The position numbers and the translations under genes were made by a program. A stretch of 26,287 nt of DNA from NCBI GenBank assembly GCA_019420545.1, contig JAHZGZ010000277.1, forward strand, positions 9,473 to 35,759. Reading direction: 5' to 3'. A model generated the notes under the pieces. It made no database searches. It was not told the origin of the DNA and saw only the letters and a program-made list of their open reading frames with translations. Source of the stretch: Bacteroidales bacterium. GTDB lineage: Bacteria; Bacteroidota; Bacteroidia; Bacteroidales; Muribaculaceae. Below, one piece after another: positions 7,832 to 15,623 of the stretch (its first letter is position 1; every line of letters starts with the position of its first letter).

Positions 7832-8869
7832 ATGAACCGTTATTACATTTCAACAGTGGCTGTACTTGCAGCAACGCTCTCCGCATGCACATCTTCCGAA
7901 CTTGAACCGGCCATTACCGCCAACAGCGACGCAATCGAATTCGGCACATATGTCGACATGCAGTCTCGTGCGTTGGAAAAGAGCACATTCTCCGAGGGCG
8001 ACAAAATCTGTATCAACGCTTTCCAGAGCGAAGGCACATCGGTAGGCAAGGACTTCACCGCCAACTTTATGGAAAACGAGATCCTGACCAAGACCGCTTC
8101 GGGGTGGACCTATGCCAATCCCAAGTTCTGGCCCATGAACTCGGTTGACCGCATCTCTTTCGTGGCCTCACATCCCTACATCGCCCCCACAATCGCAGCA
8201 GGCATATGCACATTCCCGTTTGAAGTAAACGCCAATCCCGCAGCCCAGACCGACCTGCTCTGGAGCACCATCACCGACGCTCACCGCAACGACCGCAACG
8301 GCACACACCAGAACGGTGTCATCGAGAATCCCGCCACGACACCGGGCAACAACGTCGTGCTCCACTTCCGCCACGCTCTGTCGAAAGTAGTGTTCAACGC
8401 CAAGGCTGCGACCTATTACACCGGCACCACCATCACAATCACCGACATTGCCGTAAAGAATCTCTATGCAAAAGGCTCCTACTCGCTGACCAAGAATCTC
8501 GAAAAAGGCACATGGACTCTTGATGGAGAAGGCAACAAAGGATATACCGTGCTCACCGGAGGAACCGACACTGCCATCGACACACAGCTGAAATCATTCG
8601 GTACCTCCCTGCTGATGATCCCCCAGACCCTCTCGACCGACGCCGCCACCGCTCCGACCGTGACAATCAAGTACACCGTAACCTACAGCAATCCCAACAA
8701 GACCGTCAACGAGGAGCGCACCTTCAACCTCGCCACCGACAAAATTACCGTTTGGGAGCAGAACAAGGCCTATAACTACAACTTCAACATCACCCTCGAC
8801 ATGATCACCTTCGACGCCGTGATCGAAAACTGGGATGGCACGGATGATTCTGAGATAAGTGTAAATTAA
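7832..8869 (+). CDS. Fimbrillin family lipoprotein (Mfa-like 1)
   Basis: The product has 345 residues with signal peptide and lipobox LSAC (C19). Fimbrillin signatures follow in order: a short acidic region with QSRALEK (a possible protease-processing Arg), FSEGDKICINAF, FWPMNSVDRISFVASHPY, the very typical LHFRHALSKVVFNAKA, and the C-terminal DAVIENWDG. Members of this family are exported as lipoproteins, trimmed after an Arg by surface proteases and assembled by strand exchange into type V fimbriae. It follows the DUF5119 gene by 37 bases and precedes a second fimbrillin by 43, all in one direction. It is likely a shaft subunit, since it lacks the extra C-terminal domain of its neighbour. 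Confidence 0.82.
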   Translation: MNRYYISTVAVLAATLSACTSSELEPAITANSDAIEFGTYVDMQSRALEKSTFSEGDKICINAFQSEGTSVGKDFTANFMENEILTKTASGWTYANPKFWPMNSVDRISFVASHPYIAPTIAAGICTFPFEVNANPAAQTDLLWSTITDAHRNDRNGTHQNGVIENPATTPGNNVVLHFRHALSKVVFNAKAATYYTGTTITITDIAVKNLYAKGSYSLTKNLEKGTWTLDGEGNKGYTVLTGGTDTAIDTQLKSFGTSLLMIPQTLSTDAATAPTVTIKYTVTYSNPNKTVNEERTFNLATDKITVWEQNKAYNYNFNITLDMITFDAVIENWDGTDDSEISVN

Positions 8870-8912
8870 TCTATATCACTGTTGAAACCGGTAATAGCAC
8901 AAATATGCAATT

Positions 8913-10316
8913 ATGAAACCATATATTAATCTTATTTTTGTCGCCCTCCTGACCGCAGGGTGTACATCCGAAGAACAGCCATGGGCCGAGACCGGCAGTA
9001 CGTCGACCATCGAGGTCAGTACCTATATAGCACAATCACGTGCCACAAGCAAAACAGCCTTTGCCGACGGTGATGTACTCGGCCTCTATGCGTGTCAGAC
9101 CACCGGCGATTATTCAGGAGTATATAATGCCAACTGCATGAACAATGTGGAGGTAACATATGGAGGAGGAGAATGGACTTATTCGCCACTCGTAACCTGG
9201 CCTACGGACAACAACGAGCATCTATCTTTTGTTGCGTTTTATCCGCGCACCACAGCAACCACCAATCCGCTCCAATATGACTTTACTGTCAACACCGATA
9301 TTGAATCGCAGACTGATCCACTGTGGTGCACAATATGTGATGCAAGCATCAACGACCGCAACGGTAAAGCCATCAACGGTGATACCGAAGCGGCTGCTTT
9401 TGACGCGCCGAGCGGCGCCCTAAACCTGAAGTTCCGTCATATGCTCAGCAAAGTGCGTGTAAGTGTCAAACTTGACAATCCATATCCCGGAATCGACGTC
9501 AAACTCAATTCATTATCCCTTAATAATATCGGAAGTGTAGGTACATTCACTATTGCAGATGATTTAGCAAGTGGAAGCTGGTCGTCATCTTCTATTAAGA
9601 ATTACACTTTACATGCTACTGACAGTGAGCCACAACAGATTACCGATAAAGCCGTCTCTTTCCCTGAAATGTTGTTGATCCCTCAGGAAATGAATCAATT
9701 CAATGGCAATATAGAAGTAACATTTACTCATACACTTACAGAAGGAGGAGAAAAGACTGTGACCAAAACAATCTATCTTCCTAACAGTTGGGAGATGGAT
9801 AAAGTATACAACTACACCGTCGATCTTTCTCTTGATGTCAATACTATAAAAGTATCTGCCGAAGTAAATCCATGGAATACTCCTGATGAAAATCCAGAAA
9901 TCGGATATAAGGCGGCAGAACCCATTGATCTCGGTCTCAGTGTAAAATGGGCATCATATGATTTCGGCACAATCTCACCATATGATTTAGGACCGCGGAT
10001 TGAATGGAGTTCAAACTTATATTCTACGTGGGGAAATAAGTGGCATATTCCAAGCAACGACCAATGGAATGAACTTTTTACAACTTGCACTATAGAAAAT
10101 GTAACTATAAATGGTGTGTCAGGATATAAGGCCACTTCGAAAAATGGGAATAGCATATTCTTCCCCCAATCTTCTTACTTATCCAGCACAAAAAAGACAA
10201 TAAACGGAGGATCCTGGACTAAATTTGAATACTACTATTCAACGCTTTCAAATAAAAATATCATTGCTGGTGGAAGTTCATCCATATGTCATGCATGCCG
10301 CTTGATATATGAATAA
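8913..10316 (+). CDS. Fimbrillin family lipoprotein with C-terminal FISUMP-like (tip-type) domain
   Basis: The product has 467 residues, lipobox TAGC with C17. Residues 20-330 are a fimbrillin: TYIAQSRATSKTAF with a candidate processing Arg, FADGDVLGLYA, LNLKFRHMLSKVRVSVK and the closing AEVNPWNTPD. Residues 338-467 are a second domain that starts IDLGLSVKWASYDFG and contains NGVSGYKATSKNGNSIFFP, a pattern known from FISUMP/DUF1566-like surface modules. This copy is short: the long loop before the W-x-x-P-x-x-x-x-W segment is missing and the usual closing VRPV is replaced by CRLIYE. From about base 9480 the DNA is visibly more AT-rich than the preceding fimbrillin, suggesting exchange of the distal part. 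It ends the operon before a hairpin. A fimbrial tip adhesin is the best guess. Confidence 0.8.
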   Translation: MKPYINLIFVALLTAGCTSEEQPWAETGSTSTIEVSTYIAQSRATSKTAFADGDVLGLYACQTTGDYSGVYNANCMNNVEVTYGGGEWTYSPLVTWPTDNNEHLSFVAFYPRTTATTNPLQYDFTVNTDIESQTDPLWCTICDASINDRNGKAINGDTEAAAFDAPSGALNLKFRHMLSKVRVSVKLDNPYPGIDVKLNSLSLNNIGSVGTFTIADDLASGSWSSSSIKNYTLHATDSEPQQITDKAVSFPEMLLIPQEMNQFNGNIEVTFTHTLTEGGEKTVTKTIYLPNSWEMDKVYNYTVDLSLDVNTIKVSAEVNPWNTPDENPEIGYKAAEPIDLGLSVKWASYDFGTISPYDLGPRIEWSSNLYSTWGNKWHIPSNDQWNELFTTCTIENVTINGVSGYKATSKNGNSIFFPQSSYLSSTKKTINGGSWTKFEYYYSTLSNKNIIAGGSSSICHACRLIYE

Positions 10317-10365
10317 TAGATCCCATAATTTCCAAACCATATTCTATACATAGCTTTGCCCTATA

Positions 10366-10414
10366 ACTGAAGTGCACCCCAAAATTTTAGTCTAATTTTT
10401 GGGTGCACTTCAGT
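10366..10414. terminator. Long hairpin closing the fimbrial operon (possible IS-end remnant)
   Basis: A perfect 14-bp stem (10366-10379 with 10401-10414, ACTGAAGTGCACCC) continues after one mismatch into a 6-bp AAAATT/AATTTT stem with a 7-base loop, followed by an AT tract with TTTTTT. It lies 49 bases after the last fimbrillin and can act as a terminator in either direction. The arm, read inward as TGAAGTGCACCCAAAAATTAG, also resembles the terminal repeats of IS3-family elements. Confidence 0.65.
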
Positions 10415-10484
10415 GTGACATAATTTTTTATTTCTATGCAAAGGCATTGCCTAACTGCCCTCGTCAATTCTCTTTTTATAAGAT

Positions 10485-10511
10485 CTCTGTGCGCTCCGTG
10501 TCCTCCGTGCG
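10485..10511 (+). repeat. Three tandem 9-bp units
   Basis: CTCTGTGCG, CTCCGTGTC and CTCCGTGCG follow one another without a gap, and a degenerate CTCTGTCAG lies 9 bases further on (10521-10529). No reading frame or RNA structure is evident. The rest of the 478-base gap between 10317 and 10794 holds the hairpin at 10366, this repeat and the promoter and leader of the U32 gene. Confidence 0.5.
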
Positions 10512-10646
10512 TTAAAAATTCTCTGTCAGCGCGATTTTCTTATGCATTGGGAATAGTGGTTAGAGCGAGCAAAAGTTGTTTTTAAAGGGATAAAATCAAT
10601 AATTTGGTAAAATATTGTTAAATATCGACAGAAATTTGGCAACAAT

Positions 10647-10677
10647 TTTGCAATTACCAAAACTATCTGTACCTTTG
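10647..10677 (+). promoter_or_regulatory. Strong Bacteroidota promoter for the U32 gene, with inverted repeat
   Basis: TTTG (10647-10650), exactly 19 bases, then TACCTTTG (10670-10677): both boxes match the Bacteroidota sigma-ABfr consensus. An inverted repeat TTTGGTAA (10603-10610) / TTACCAAA (10654-10661) places one half-site in the spacer, a possible operator. Transcription would begin near 10684, leaving a leader of about 110 nt before the U32 start codon. Confidence 0.75.
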
Positions 10678-10689
10678 TATCAGTTTTTC

Positions 10690-10745
10690 ATGGTATTAGA
10701 TTTAAGGTAAAAAGATTATTCGTCGTGATGACGAGTAATTTTTTT
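10690..10745 (+). promoter_or_regulatory. Leader with six-codon reading frame and intrinsic-terminator hairpin (attenuator candidate)
   Basis: Directly after the promoter, ATG at 10690 opens a frame of six codons (MVLDLR, stop at 10708-10710). Five bases later a 10-bp stem begins (ATTATTCGTC 10715-10724 with GACGAGTAAT 10730-10739, one G-T pair, 5-base loop), which runs into seven T residues (10739-10745). This is the architecture of a premature terminator. The coding start is 50 bases downstream. Either the short frame and hairpin regulate read-through, or a short RNA of about 60 nt is made. Confidence 0.5.
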
Positions 10746-10794
10746 ATTTTATAGGGGTACCACACCATTTTACAGGGTTGACATCCGAATAGAT

Positions 10795-12657
10795 ATGACA
10801 CCACGCTCAATCGAACTGCTTGCGCCCGCGCGCACTGCCACCATAGCCCGTGCCGCCATCGACTGCGGTGCCGACGCCGTATACATCGGTGCCGACCGTT
10901 TCGGCGCACGTGCCGCCGCCGCCAACAGCGTCGACGACATAGCCGCCCTCTGCGACTACGCCCACCGCTTCCGCGCACGCATCTACGCCACACTCAACAC
11001 TCTCATTTACGAAGACGAACTCCGCCACGCCGAGCAGCTTGCCCGCAGCCTGTGGCACGCCGGAGTCGACGCCCTCATCGTGCAGGACATGGCCATGCTG
11101 CGCCTCGACCTGCCTCCCATCTCCCTGCATGCCTCCACGCAGTGCGACATACGCACGCCCGAAAAAGCCCGTTTCCTTGCCGGGCTCGGATTCAGCCAGC
11201 TCGTGCTGCCGCGCGAACTTACCCTCGACGAAATACGCGCCATTCGCAACGCTGTACCCGGCACTCCGCTCGAAGCATTCGTGCACGGAGCACTGTGCGT
11301 GAGCTACAGCGGCGACTGCCAGGCGAGCTACGCCATCGGCGGACGCAGCGCCAACCGAGGCGAATGCGCCCAGATATGCCGCCTGCCGTTCATGCTCACC
11401 GACGGTGACGGACGTGCTGTCGACCCCATGCCTCGCCACTACCTGTCGTTGCGCGACCTGCGCAGGGCCGAGTCATTGCTCCCCATGATGGAAGCCGGCG
11501 TATCATCGTTCAAGATCGAAGGACGCCTCAAGGACGAGTCATATGTAAAAAACGTCACGGCATATTACCGCCAGGCAATCGACTGTATCATCGCGGAGCA
11601 TCCCGAAGAGTACCGCCGCTCATCGGTCGGCGAAAGCGATATTCCCTTCACCCCCGCACTCGAGAAGAGCTTCAACCGAGGCTTTACTTCATATTTCCTC
11701 AACGAGCCGCGTCCGAAAGTAAAGATGGCGTCGATGCTCACTCCGAAATCGCAGGGTGAGCGCGCGGGCAAGGTAAAGACCGTCAGGCCCGACGGAACGA
11801 TTATAGTCGATGCCGATGTCACGCTCGCCAACGGCGACGGCCTGGGATACTTCGACGCCGGAGGCAGATTTACAGGGTTCAGGGCCAACCGTGTGGAGGG
11901 AGCACGTATCTTCCCCGCGTCAAAAGTTGTGCCCCGCCCCGGCACAATCCTCTACCGCAACAGCGATACAGCCTTCGATCGCGAATCGGCGCGCCCGGCA
12001 ACGAGGACAATCGGTGTCGACATGCGCTTGTGGCCCATAGGAAAAGACGGGATTGCTCTCGAACTTACCGACGCGCGCGGCATAAGCGTTGCCACAGCAA
12101 TGCGCGGCCTCACACCCGACACTGCCCGCTCACCCCAGACCGAGGCGCAGCAGCGCGTGCTCGCCAAGCTCGGCGGCACAATATATCGCGCAATAACAAT
12201 CGACAACAGCGCCACGTCCACACTGTTCATTCCCGCCTCGACGCTCACGGCACTGCGGCGTGACGCATTCACCCTGCTCGACCGTACGGCGGCCACAGCC
12301 TATCGCCGCGACACGCGCCGCAAAGAAGACGCGCAGATACAGTGGCCCGGCGCCACAACCCTTTCGCGCCACGACAATGTAGCCAACACTCTGGCCGAAC
12401 AGGTATACCGCGATCACGGTGTAACGGGCACGATCGAGCCGGCAGCGGAAGTATCTCCCAACCTTGAAGAGGAGCCGACGGTAATGACCACACGCTACTG
12501 TGTGCGCCGTGAACTTGGCGCATGTCTGCGCACACCGGGAGGCGCTACGCTCAAAGGCCCGCTGACCTTAACCGCCGACATCGCCGGAGACCGGCGCATA
12601 TGTCTGCGTCTCGACTTCGACTGCACGGTCTGCCGCATTAAAGTCGTCAAACTATAG
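10795..12657 (+). CDS. U32 peptidase-family protein, RlhA-like RNA hydroxylation factor
   Basis: The product has 620 residues. The N-terminal two thirds are a U32 (PF01136) TIM-barrel-like domain: IELLAPARTATIARAAIDCGADAVYIG at the start (positions 6-32) and the signature EAFVHGALCVSYSGDC at 160-175. Cysteines C168, C175, C191 and C195 are candidates for the Fe-S ligands found in RlhA, TrhP and UbiU/V. The C-terminal region beyond about 330 corresponds to the DUF3656-type extension of RlhA, and the length is close to E. coli RlhA (about 650). RlhA makes 5-hydroxycytidine in 23S rRNA; the shorter relative TrhP hydroxylates tRNA uridine. A protease role, the original annotation, is unlikely. 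The gene has its own promoter and leader, and its TAG stop is part of the palindromic repeat that follows. Confidence 0.88.
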   Translation: MTPRSIELLAPARTATIARAAIDCGADAVYIGADRFGARAAAANSVDDIAALCDYAHRFRARIYATLNTLIYEDELRHAEQLARSLWHAGVDALIVQDMAMLRLDLPPISLHASTQCDIRTPEKARFLAGLGFSQLVLPRELTLDEIRAIRNAVPGTPLEAFVHGALCVSYSGDCQASYAIGGRSANRGECAQICRLPFMLTDGDGRAVDPMPRHYLSLRDLRRAESLLPMMEAGVSSFKIEGRLKDESYVKNVTAYYRQAIDCIIAEHPEEYRRSSVGESDIPFTPALEKSFNRGFTSYFLNEPRPKVKMASMLTPKSQGERAGKVKTVRPDGTIIVDADVTLANGDGLGYFDAGGRFTGFRANRVEGARIFPASKVVPRPGTILYRNSDTAFDRESARPATRTIGVDMRLWPIGKDGIALELTDARGISVATAMRGLTPDTARSPQTEAQQRVLAKLGGTIYRAITIDNSATSTLFIPASTLTALRRDAFTLLDRTAATAYRRDTRRKEDAQIQWPGATTLSRHDNVANTLAEQVYRDHGVTGTIEPAAEVSPNLEEEPTVMTTRYCVRRELGACLRTPGGATLKGPLTLTADIAGDRRICLRLDFDCTVCRIKVVKL

Positions 12658-12729
12658 GAGATGCGGTTTTCTACCGCATCCCACCCAAAATTGATATTTT
12701 CTGATGCGGTTGAGAAACCGCATCTCCTA
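12655..12729. terminator. Nested palindromic repeat between convergent genes (bidirectional terminator, REP-like)
   Basis: An outer perfect 14-bp inverted repeat (12655-12668 with 12716-12729, TAGGAGATGCGGTT) encloses two smaller hairpins built from the same unit: GATGCGGT/ACCGCATC (12660-12680) and GATGCGGTT/AACCGCATC (12703-12724). The first three bases are the stop codon of the U32 gene. The ABC gene ends on the other strand 30 bases further on, so one element can serve both transcripts. The repeated GATGCGGT unit resembles REP/BIME-type chromosomal repeats. Confidence 0.68.
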
Positions 12730-12758
12730 TTTGGTCGTCGATACATTACCGAATCTCA

Positions 12759-14189
12759 TCAGCGGCGGGTGAGAGTGAAGCGACGGGTGATGGACTCGGG
12801 GACTTCCGGGAGGTAATGGGTGACGTAGACGAGCGTGGGTGAATCGCGGCGCGCGATCTCATTGACTACGGCGCGCACGGCTCGCTTGCGGGCTGCATCG
12901 AGTCCGTGGAGCGGTTCGTCGAAGATAAGCAGGTCGGGATGCTTGATAAATGTGCGCGCTATCAGCACGAGGCGCTGTATGCCGGCCGAGAGGTTGCGGT
13001 AAGGCGTATCGGCCAGCCCCTCCAGATGAAACAGGCGCAACCACCGCATCGCCTCCTCGCGCGCAGCTGCGGAGACAGCTCCGAAATTTCCTACAGTGTC
13101 GCGCAAGCCCTGCGCAACGACCTGCACAACAGTGCCTCCCGAGCGGAAATAAAGGTGCATCTCAGGCGACACATATCCGATGCGCCGCTTTATGTCCCAG
13201 ATGCTTTCGCCGGAGCCACGGCGCCGGTCGAATATCGTTATATCGTTGGAGTAAGCCTGCGGATTGTCGGCAAATATCAAGCTGAGCAACAGCGATTTTC
13301 CCGAGCCGTTTGGCCCGGCGAGCGCCCACCCCTCGCCGCGGCGTACCGTCCAGTCGACATGCTCGAGAATAGTGGTCGGACCGTAAGCCACCCGGCACTC
13401 GTGCAGGGCAAATGTCACGTCGTGAGGAGTCACCGGCTCCCTGCGCCCGGGTATCGCGGACAGATCGACGGCATAGTCCATCATCGCCCATGCCGCCTCG
13501 CGCATGGCCGTCAGCGTCGCGCCCTCCTCGGCAAGCATCGGTACACCGAAAGTCATGTCGGCTATCGGCAGGAACATGTCGGTGAAATCAGGTATCTCCA
13601 CAGGATTACACAAAAGCAGAATCACGGAAGTACCTGCCGCGGCTATCTCACGGAGAGTATCGTTGAAGAGATCGCGCGATTCGGCGTCGAGCCCGATGTA
13701 GGGATTATCAAGTATCAGCAGGTCGGGCGCATCAAGCAGAGTGTTGACAAGAAGGAGTTTGCGCAACTCGCCGCTCGACAGGTAGTTGACCTTCTTCGTA
13801 GCGACATGCTCCATTGCAAAGCGCGAGGCAAGTTCACTCCAGCGCGGCATCTGCATTCGCTTTCCCAGCAGTTCGGCAACAGTGGGAACGTCGTCGTTCA
13901 TCGTAGCCTCCAGACGCTGCTGGTAATATTCGGTATGGAAGCCGGAAAGCGAATGGATGTCGCCGAACTCAATCATCTTCGCAGTCGGACGTGCGGTGCG
14001 CGGTGTTGTAATGCGGTTGGTTGTGATGTTCCACCCCTTCTCAATAATAGCACCAAGTGTTGACTTTCCGGCGCCGTTGGGGCCGAAAATCACTGTCACA
14101 CCCTCGGGAATACTTACGGGAGCGGGCACGGTTATCTTTTGCAGCCGCCAGGTAAGCGTGGGGCTGCACAGCTTTATAAGTTCTTTCAT
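12759..14189 (-). CDS. ModF-like ABC ATPase with two nucleotide-binding domains
   Basis: The product has 476 residues and no membrane segments, two ABC domains in one chain. NBD1: Walker A GPNGAGKST (36-44), signature LSSGE (137-141), Walker B LLILDNP with N162 in place of the catalytic Glu, and no switch His (N195 in LLLCNP). NBD2: Walker A GPNGSGKS (292-299), signature LSAGI (400-404), canonical Walker B LLIFDEP (D424, E425) and H-loop H458 (VTHYLP). This layout matches ModF-type soluble ABC proteins, whose function is poorly defined. NBD1 looks able to bind but not to hydrolyse ATP efficiently. It lies 21 bases after the sugar kinase gene on the same strand and is probably co-transcribed. 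No transporter permease or molybdate gene is nearby, so a molybdate role should not be assumed. Confidence 0.88.
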   Translation of the reverse strand: MKELIKLCSPTLTWRLQKITVPAPVSIPEGVTVIFGPNGAGKSTLGAIIEKGWNITTNRITTPRTARPTAKMIEFGDIHSLSGFHTEYYQQRLEATMNDDVPTVAELLGKRMQMPRWSELASRFAMEHVATKKVNYLSSGELRKLLLVNTLLDAPDLLILDNPYIGLDAESRDLFNDTLREIAAAGTSVILLLCNPVEIPDFTDMFLPIADMTFGVPMLAEEGATLTAMREAAWAMMDYAVDLSAIPGRREPVTPHDVTFALHECRVAYGPTTILEHVDWTVRRGEGWALAGPNGSGKSLLLSLIFADNPQAYSNDITIFDRRRGSGESIWDIKRRIGYVSPEMHLYFRSGGTVVQVVAQGLRDTVGNFGAVSAAAREEAMRWLRLFHLEGLADTPYRNLSAGIQRLVLIARTFIKHPDLLIFDEPLHGLDAARKRAVRAVVNEIARRDSPTLVYVTHYLPEVPESITRRFTLTRR

Positions 14190-14210
14190 CCTTACGTAAC
14201 TCTCCTGTTC

Positions 14211-15305
14211 TCAACGGTTTTCCGAGAGTTTCGCGATGAAATCGCGCATCTCCGGAGTGTGTGCGTCTACGCTGTGGAGCAGCTTGAGCTGGGCACGTGT
14301 GCGCACAAGGTTGTGGTCGGGATACTGTATCTTATAATATGTGTCACCGTTGATGTAGTCGGCAAGGAAACGCACAGCCTGCATGTAGGGGAACATGGCG
14401 GCGGCATACGGCAGATTGTCGATCTCCACGGGCGTAAGAAACGATCCGGCGCCCGCAAGATAACCCTCGGTGAAGGCGCGGAATATATCCATGTCGAACT
14501 CCACACGGTCGAGGTCGCGGTCATCCTCGTCGCCCTTGTTAGCGCCGGTACGAAGGAAGTCGCCGTAGTCGCTGAACACGTAGCTCGGCATCACCGTGTC
14601 GAGGTCGATCACACAGAGTATGCGCCCCTCATCGTCAAACATCATGTTGTTGACCTTGGTGTCGCAGTGGCATATGCGCTTGGGAAGACGCCCCTCGCGG
14701 TGGAGCCGTTCGGCCAGACACATCTCGTCGGCCCGGCTCTCTATCTCATCGAGCAGATCACGCACGCCGGCCACACGCCCTGCACTGTCGCGCTCCACCG
14801 CTTCGCGTAGCTGACGCAGACGCAGCTCCATATTGTGGAAGTCGGGGATGCTCTCGCGCAGTTCGGTGTCAATGTCGACAAGCATTGCCTGAAACTCGCC
14901 GAACGCCTTCCCGGCAAACCGCGACGACTCGGGTGTCACCGCCTCAAGCGTATGTGCGCCGGGGATGAACACCATCATGCGCCAGTAGCTTTCGCCATCG
15001 TAGAAATACGTGCGTACGCCATACTTCACGGGGATAAAGCGGAGCACCTTGCGGTCGATATCATCAGCCCCGGCCTCCTCGAGTTTACTACGGATGTGGG
15101 CCGTAACAGCCTCAATATTGGCCTGGAGCACATCGACATCGGTAAAAATATGGTGGTTGATGCGCTGCAGCACATAGTCGGGCGCGTCGGTTTCAGCCGT
15201 GCGCACCACATATGTGTCGTTGATAAGCCCGTTGCCGAGAGCCTCGACGCTCTCTACCGTACCCTCAGTGGCAAACCGTGCCACTATTCCTTTGAAGTCA
15301 GTCAT
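14211..15305 (-). CDS. APH-fold sugar kinase, N-acetylhexosamine 1-kinase (NahK)-like
   Basis: The product has 364 residues. The APH/choline-kinase fold is shown by the glycine-rich GNGLINDTYVV (24-34), the catalytic loop H213-C-D215-x4-N220 (HCDTKVNN) and the metal-binding IDLDT (233-237). NINDTY-type N-termini and PKRICHCDTKVNNMMFD are characteristic of the NahK-like group that phosphorylates GlcNAc or GalNAc at O1, common in mucin-using gut bacteria; it is not likely to be an antibiotic-resistance enzyme. The substrate is inferred from similarity only. It is the first gene of a two-gene minus-strand unit with the ModF-like ABC ATPase (21-base gap). Confidence 0.82.
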   Translation of the reverse strand: MTDFKGIVARFATEGTVESVEALGNGLINDTYVVRTAETDAPDYVLQRINHHIFTDVDVLQANIEAVTAHIRSKLEEAGADDIDRKVLRFIPVKYGVRTYFYDGESYWRMMVFIPGAHTLEAVTPESSRFAGKAFGEFQAMLVDIDTELRESIPDFHNMELRLRQLREAVERDSAGRVAGVRDLLDEIESRADEMCLAERLHREGRLPKRICHCDTKVNNMMFDDEGRILCVIDLDTVMPSYVFSDYGDFLRTGANKGDEDDRDLDRVEFDMDIFRAFTEGYLAGAGSFLTPVEIDNLPYAAAMFPYMQAVRFLADYINGDTYYKIQYPDHNLVRTRAQLKLLHSVDAHTPEMRDFIAKLSENR

Positions 15306-15324
15306 TGCCGAAAAGTTATATCCA

Positions 15325-15332
15325 CAAATTTA
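15325..15332 (-). promoter_or_regulatory. -7 box for the kinase-ABC operon
   Basis: On the minus strand TAAATTTG (plus-strand CAAATTTA) matches the Bacteroidota -7 consensus, 19 bases before the kinase start codon. A TTTTG lies upstream but at too short a spacing, so the -33 element is uncertain. Confidence 0.4.
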
Positions 15333-15386
15333 ATCATTTTTACGCAAAATTCACATCCTCCCATCTTACAATTAACGTTTAAATAT

Positions 15387-15394
15387 TATATTTG
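15387..15394 (+). promoter_or_regulatory. -7 box for the antitoxin-toxin pair
   Basis: TATATTTG matches TAnnTTTG and ends 19 bases before the antitoxin ATG at 15414. The -33 region is only a weak T-rich match. It supports the short start for the antitoxin rather than the long upstream extension of the same frame. Confidence 0.45.
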
Positions 15395-15413
15395 CACTCT
15401 AAAACAACCGCAT

Positions 15414-15623
15414 ATGACTCAGATTACTATCAACATCGAAGACCCGTCGATAGTGCCACATCTCAAGAAAATACTGTCGGCTATCAACGGAGTATCTATC
15501 GCAACGCCCGCACTTAAAACAAAGAAAAGCGGGCTGGATGAGGCGTATGAGGATATCAGAGCCGGACGCGTGCATCGTGCAGAAAATGCCGACCAACTTT
15601 TCAAAGACGTTTTAGGCCTATGA
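15414..15623 (+). CDS. RelB/DinJ-type antitoxin of the YafQ module
   Basis: The protein has 69 residues from the ATG at 15414; the frame runs open far upstream, but there it is antisense to the sugar kinase, and the -7 box at 15387 supports the short form. The N-terminal MTQITINIEDPSIV looks like a strand that dimerises, and the acidic, helical C-terminus (GLDEAYEDIRAGRV, then ADQLFKDVLGL) would wrap the toxin. Its TGA overlaps the toxin ATG as ATGA, so the pair is translationally coupled. Family antitoxins also repress their own promoter. The protein is too short for a confident family name; the toxin next door gives the assignment. Confidence 0.8.
   Translation: MTQITINIEDPSIVPHLKKILSAINGVSIATPALKTKKSGLDEAYEDIRAGRVHRAENADQLFKDVLGL

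Noticed and set aside
9924..10316. Diversity-generating retroelement target in the tip domain
   Set aside because: No reverse transcriptase or template repeat is visible within the window.
10485..10529. CRISPR array
   Set aside because: Units are 9 bp and contiguous without spacers; no cas genes are present.
12906..14063. 385-codon plus-strand frame opposite the ABC ATPase
   Set aside because: It is the complement of a gene with clear Walker and signature motifs, and its translation shows no recognisable pattern.
14211..15305. Aminoglycoside resistance gene
   Set aside because: The fold is APH-like, but the N-terminal and catalytic-loop sequences fit the NahK-type sugar kinase group.
14835..15413. 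Upstream extension of the antitoxin frame
   Set aside because: It is antisense to the sugar kinase; the promoter box at 15387 and the antitoxin length support the start at 15414.
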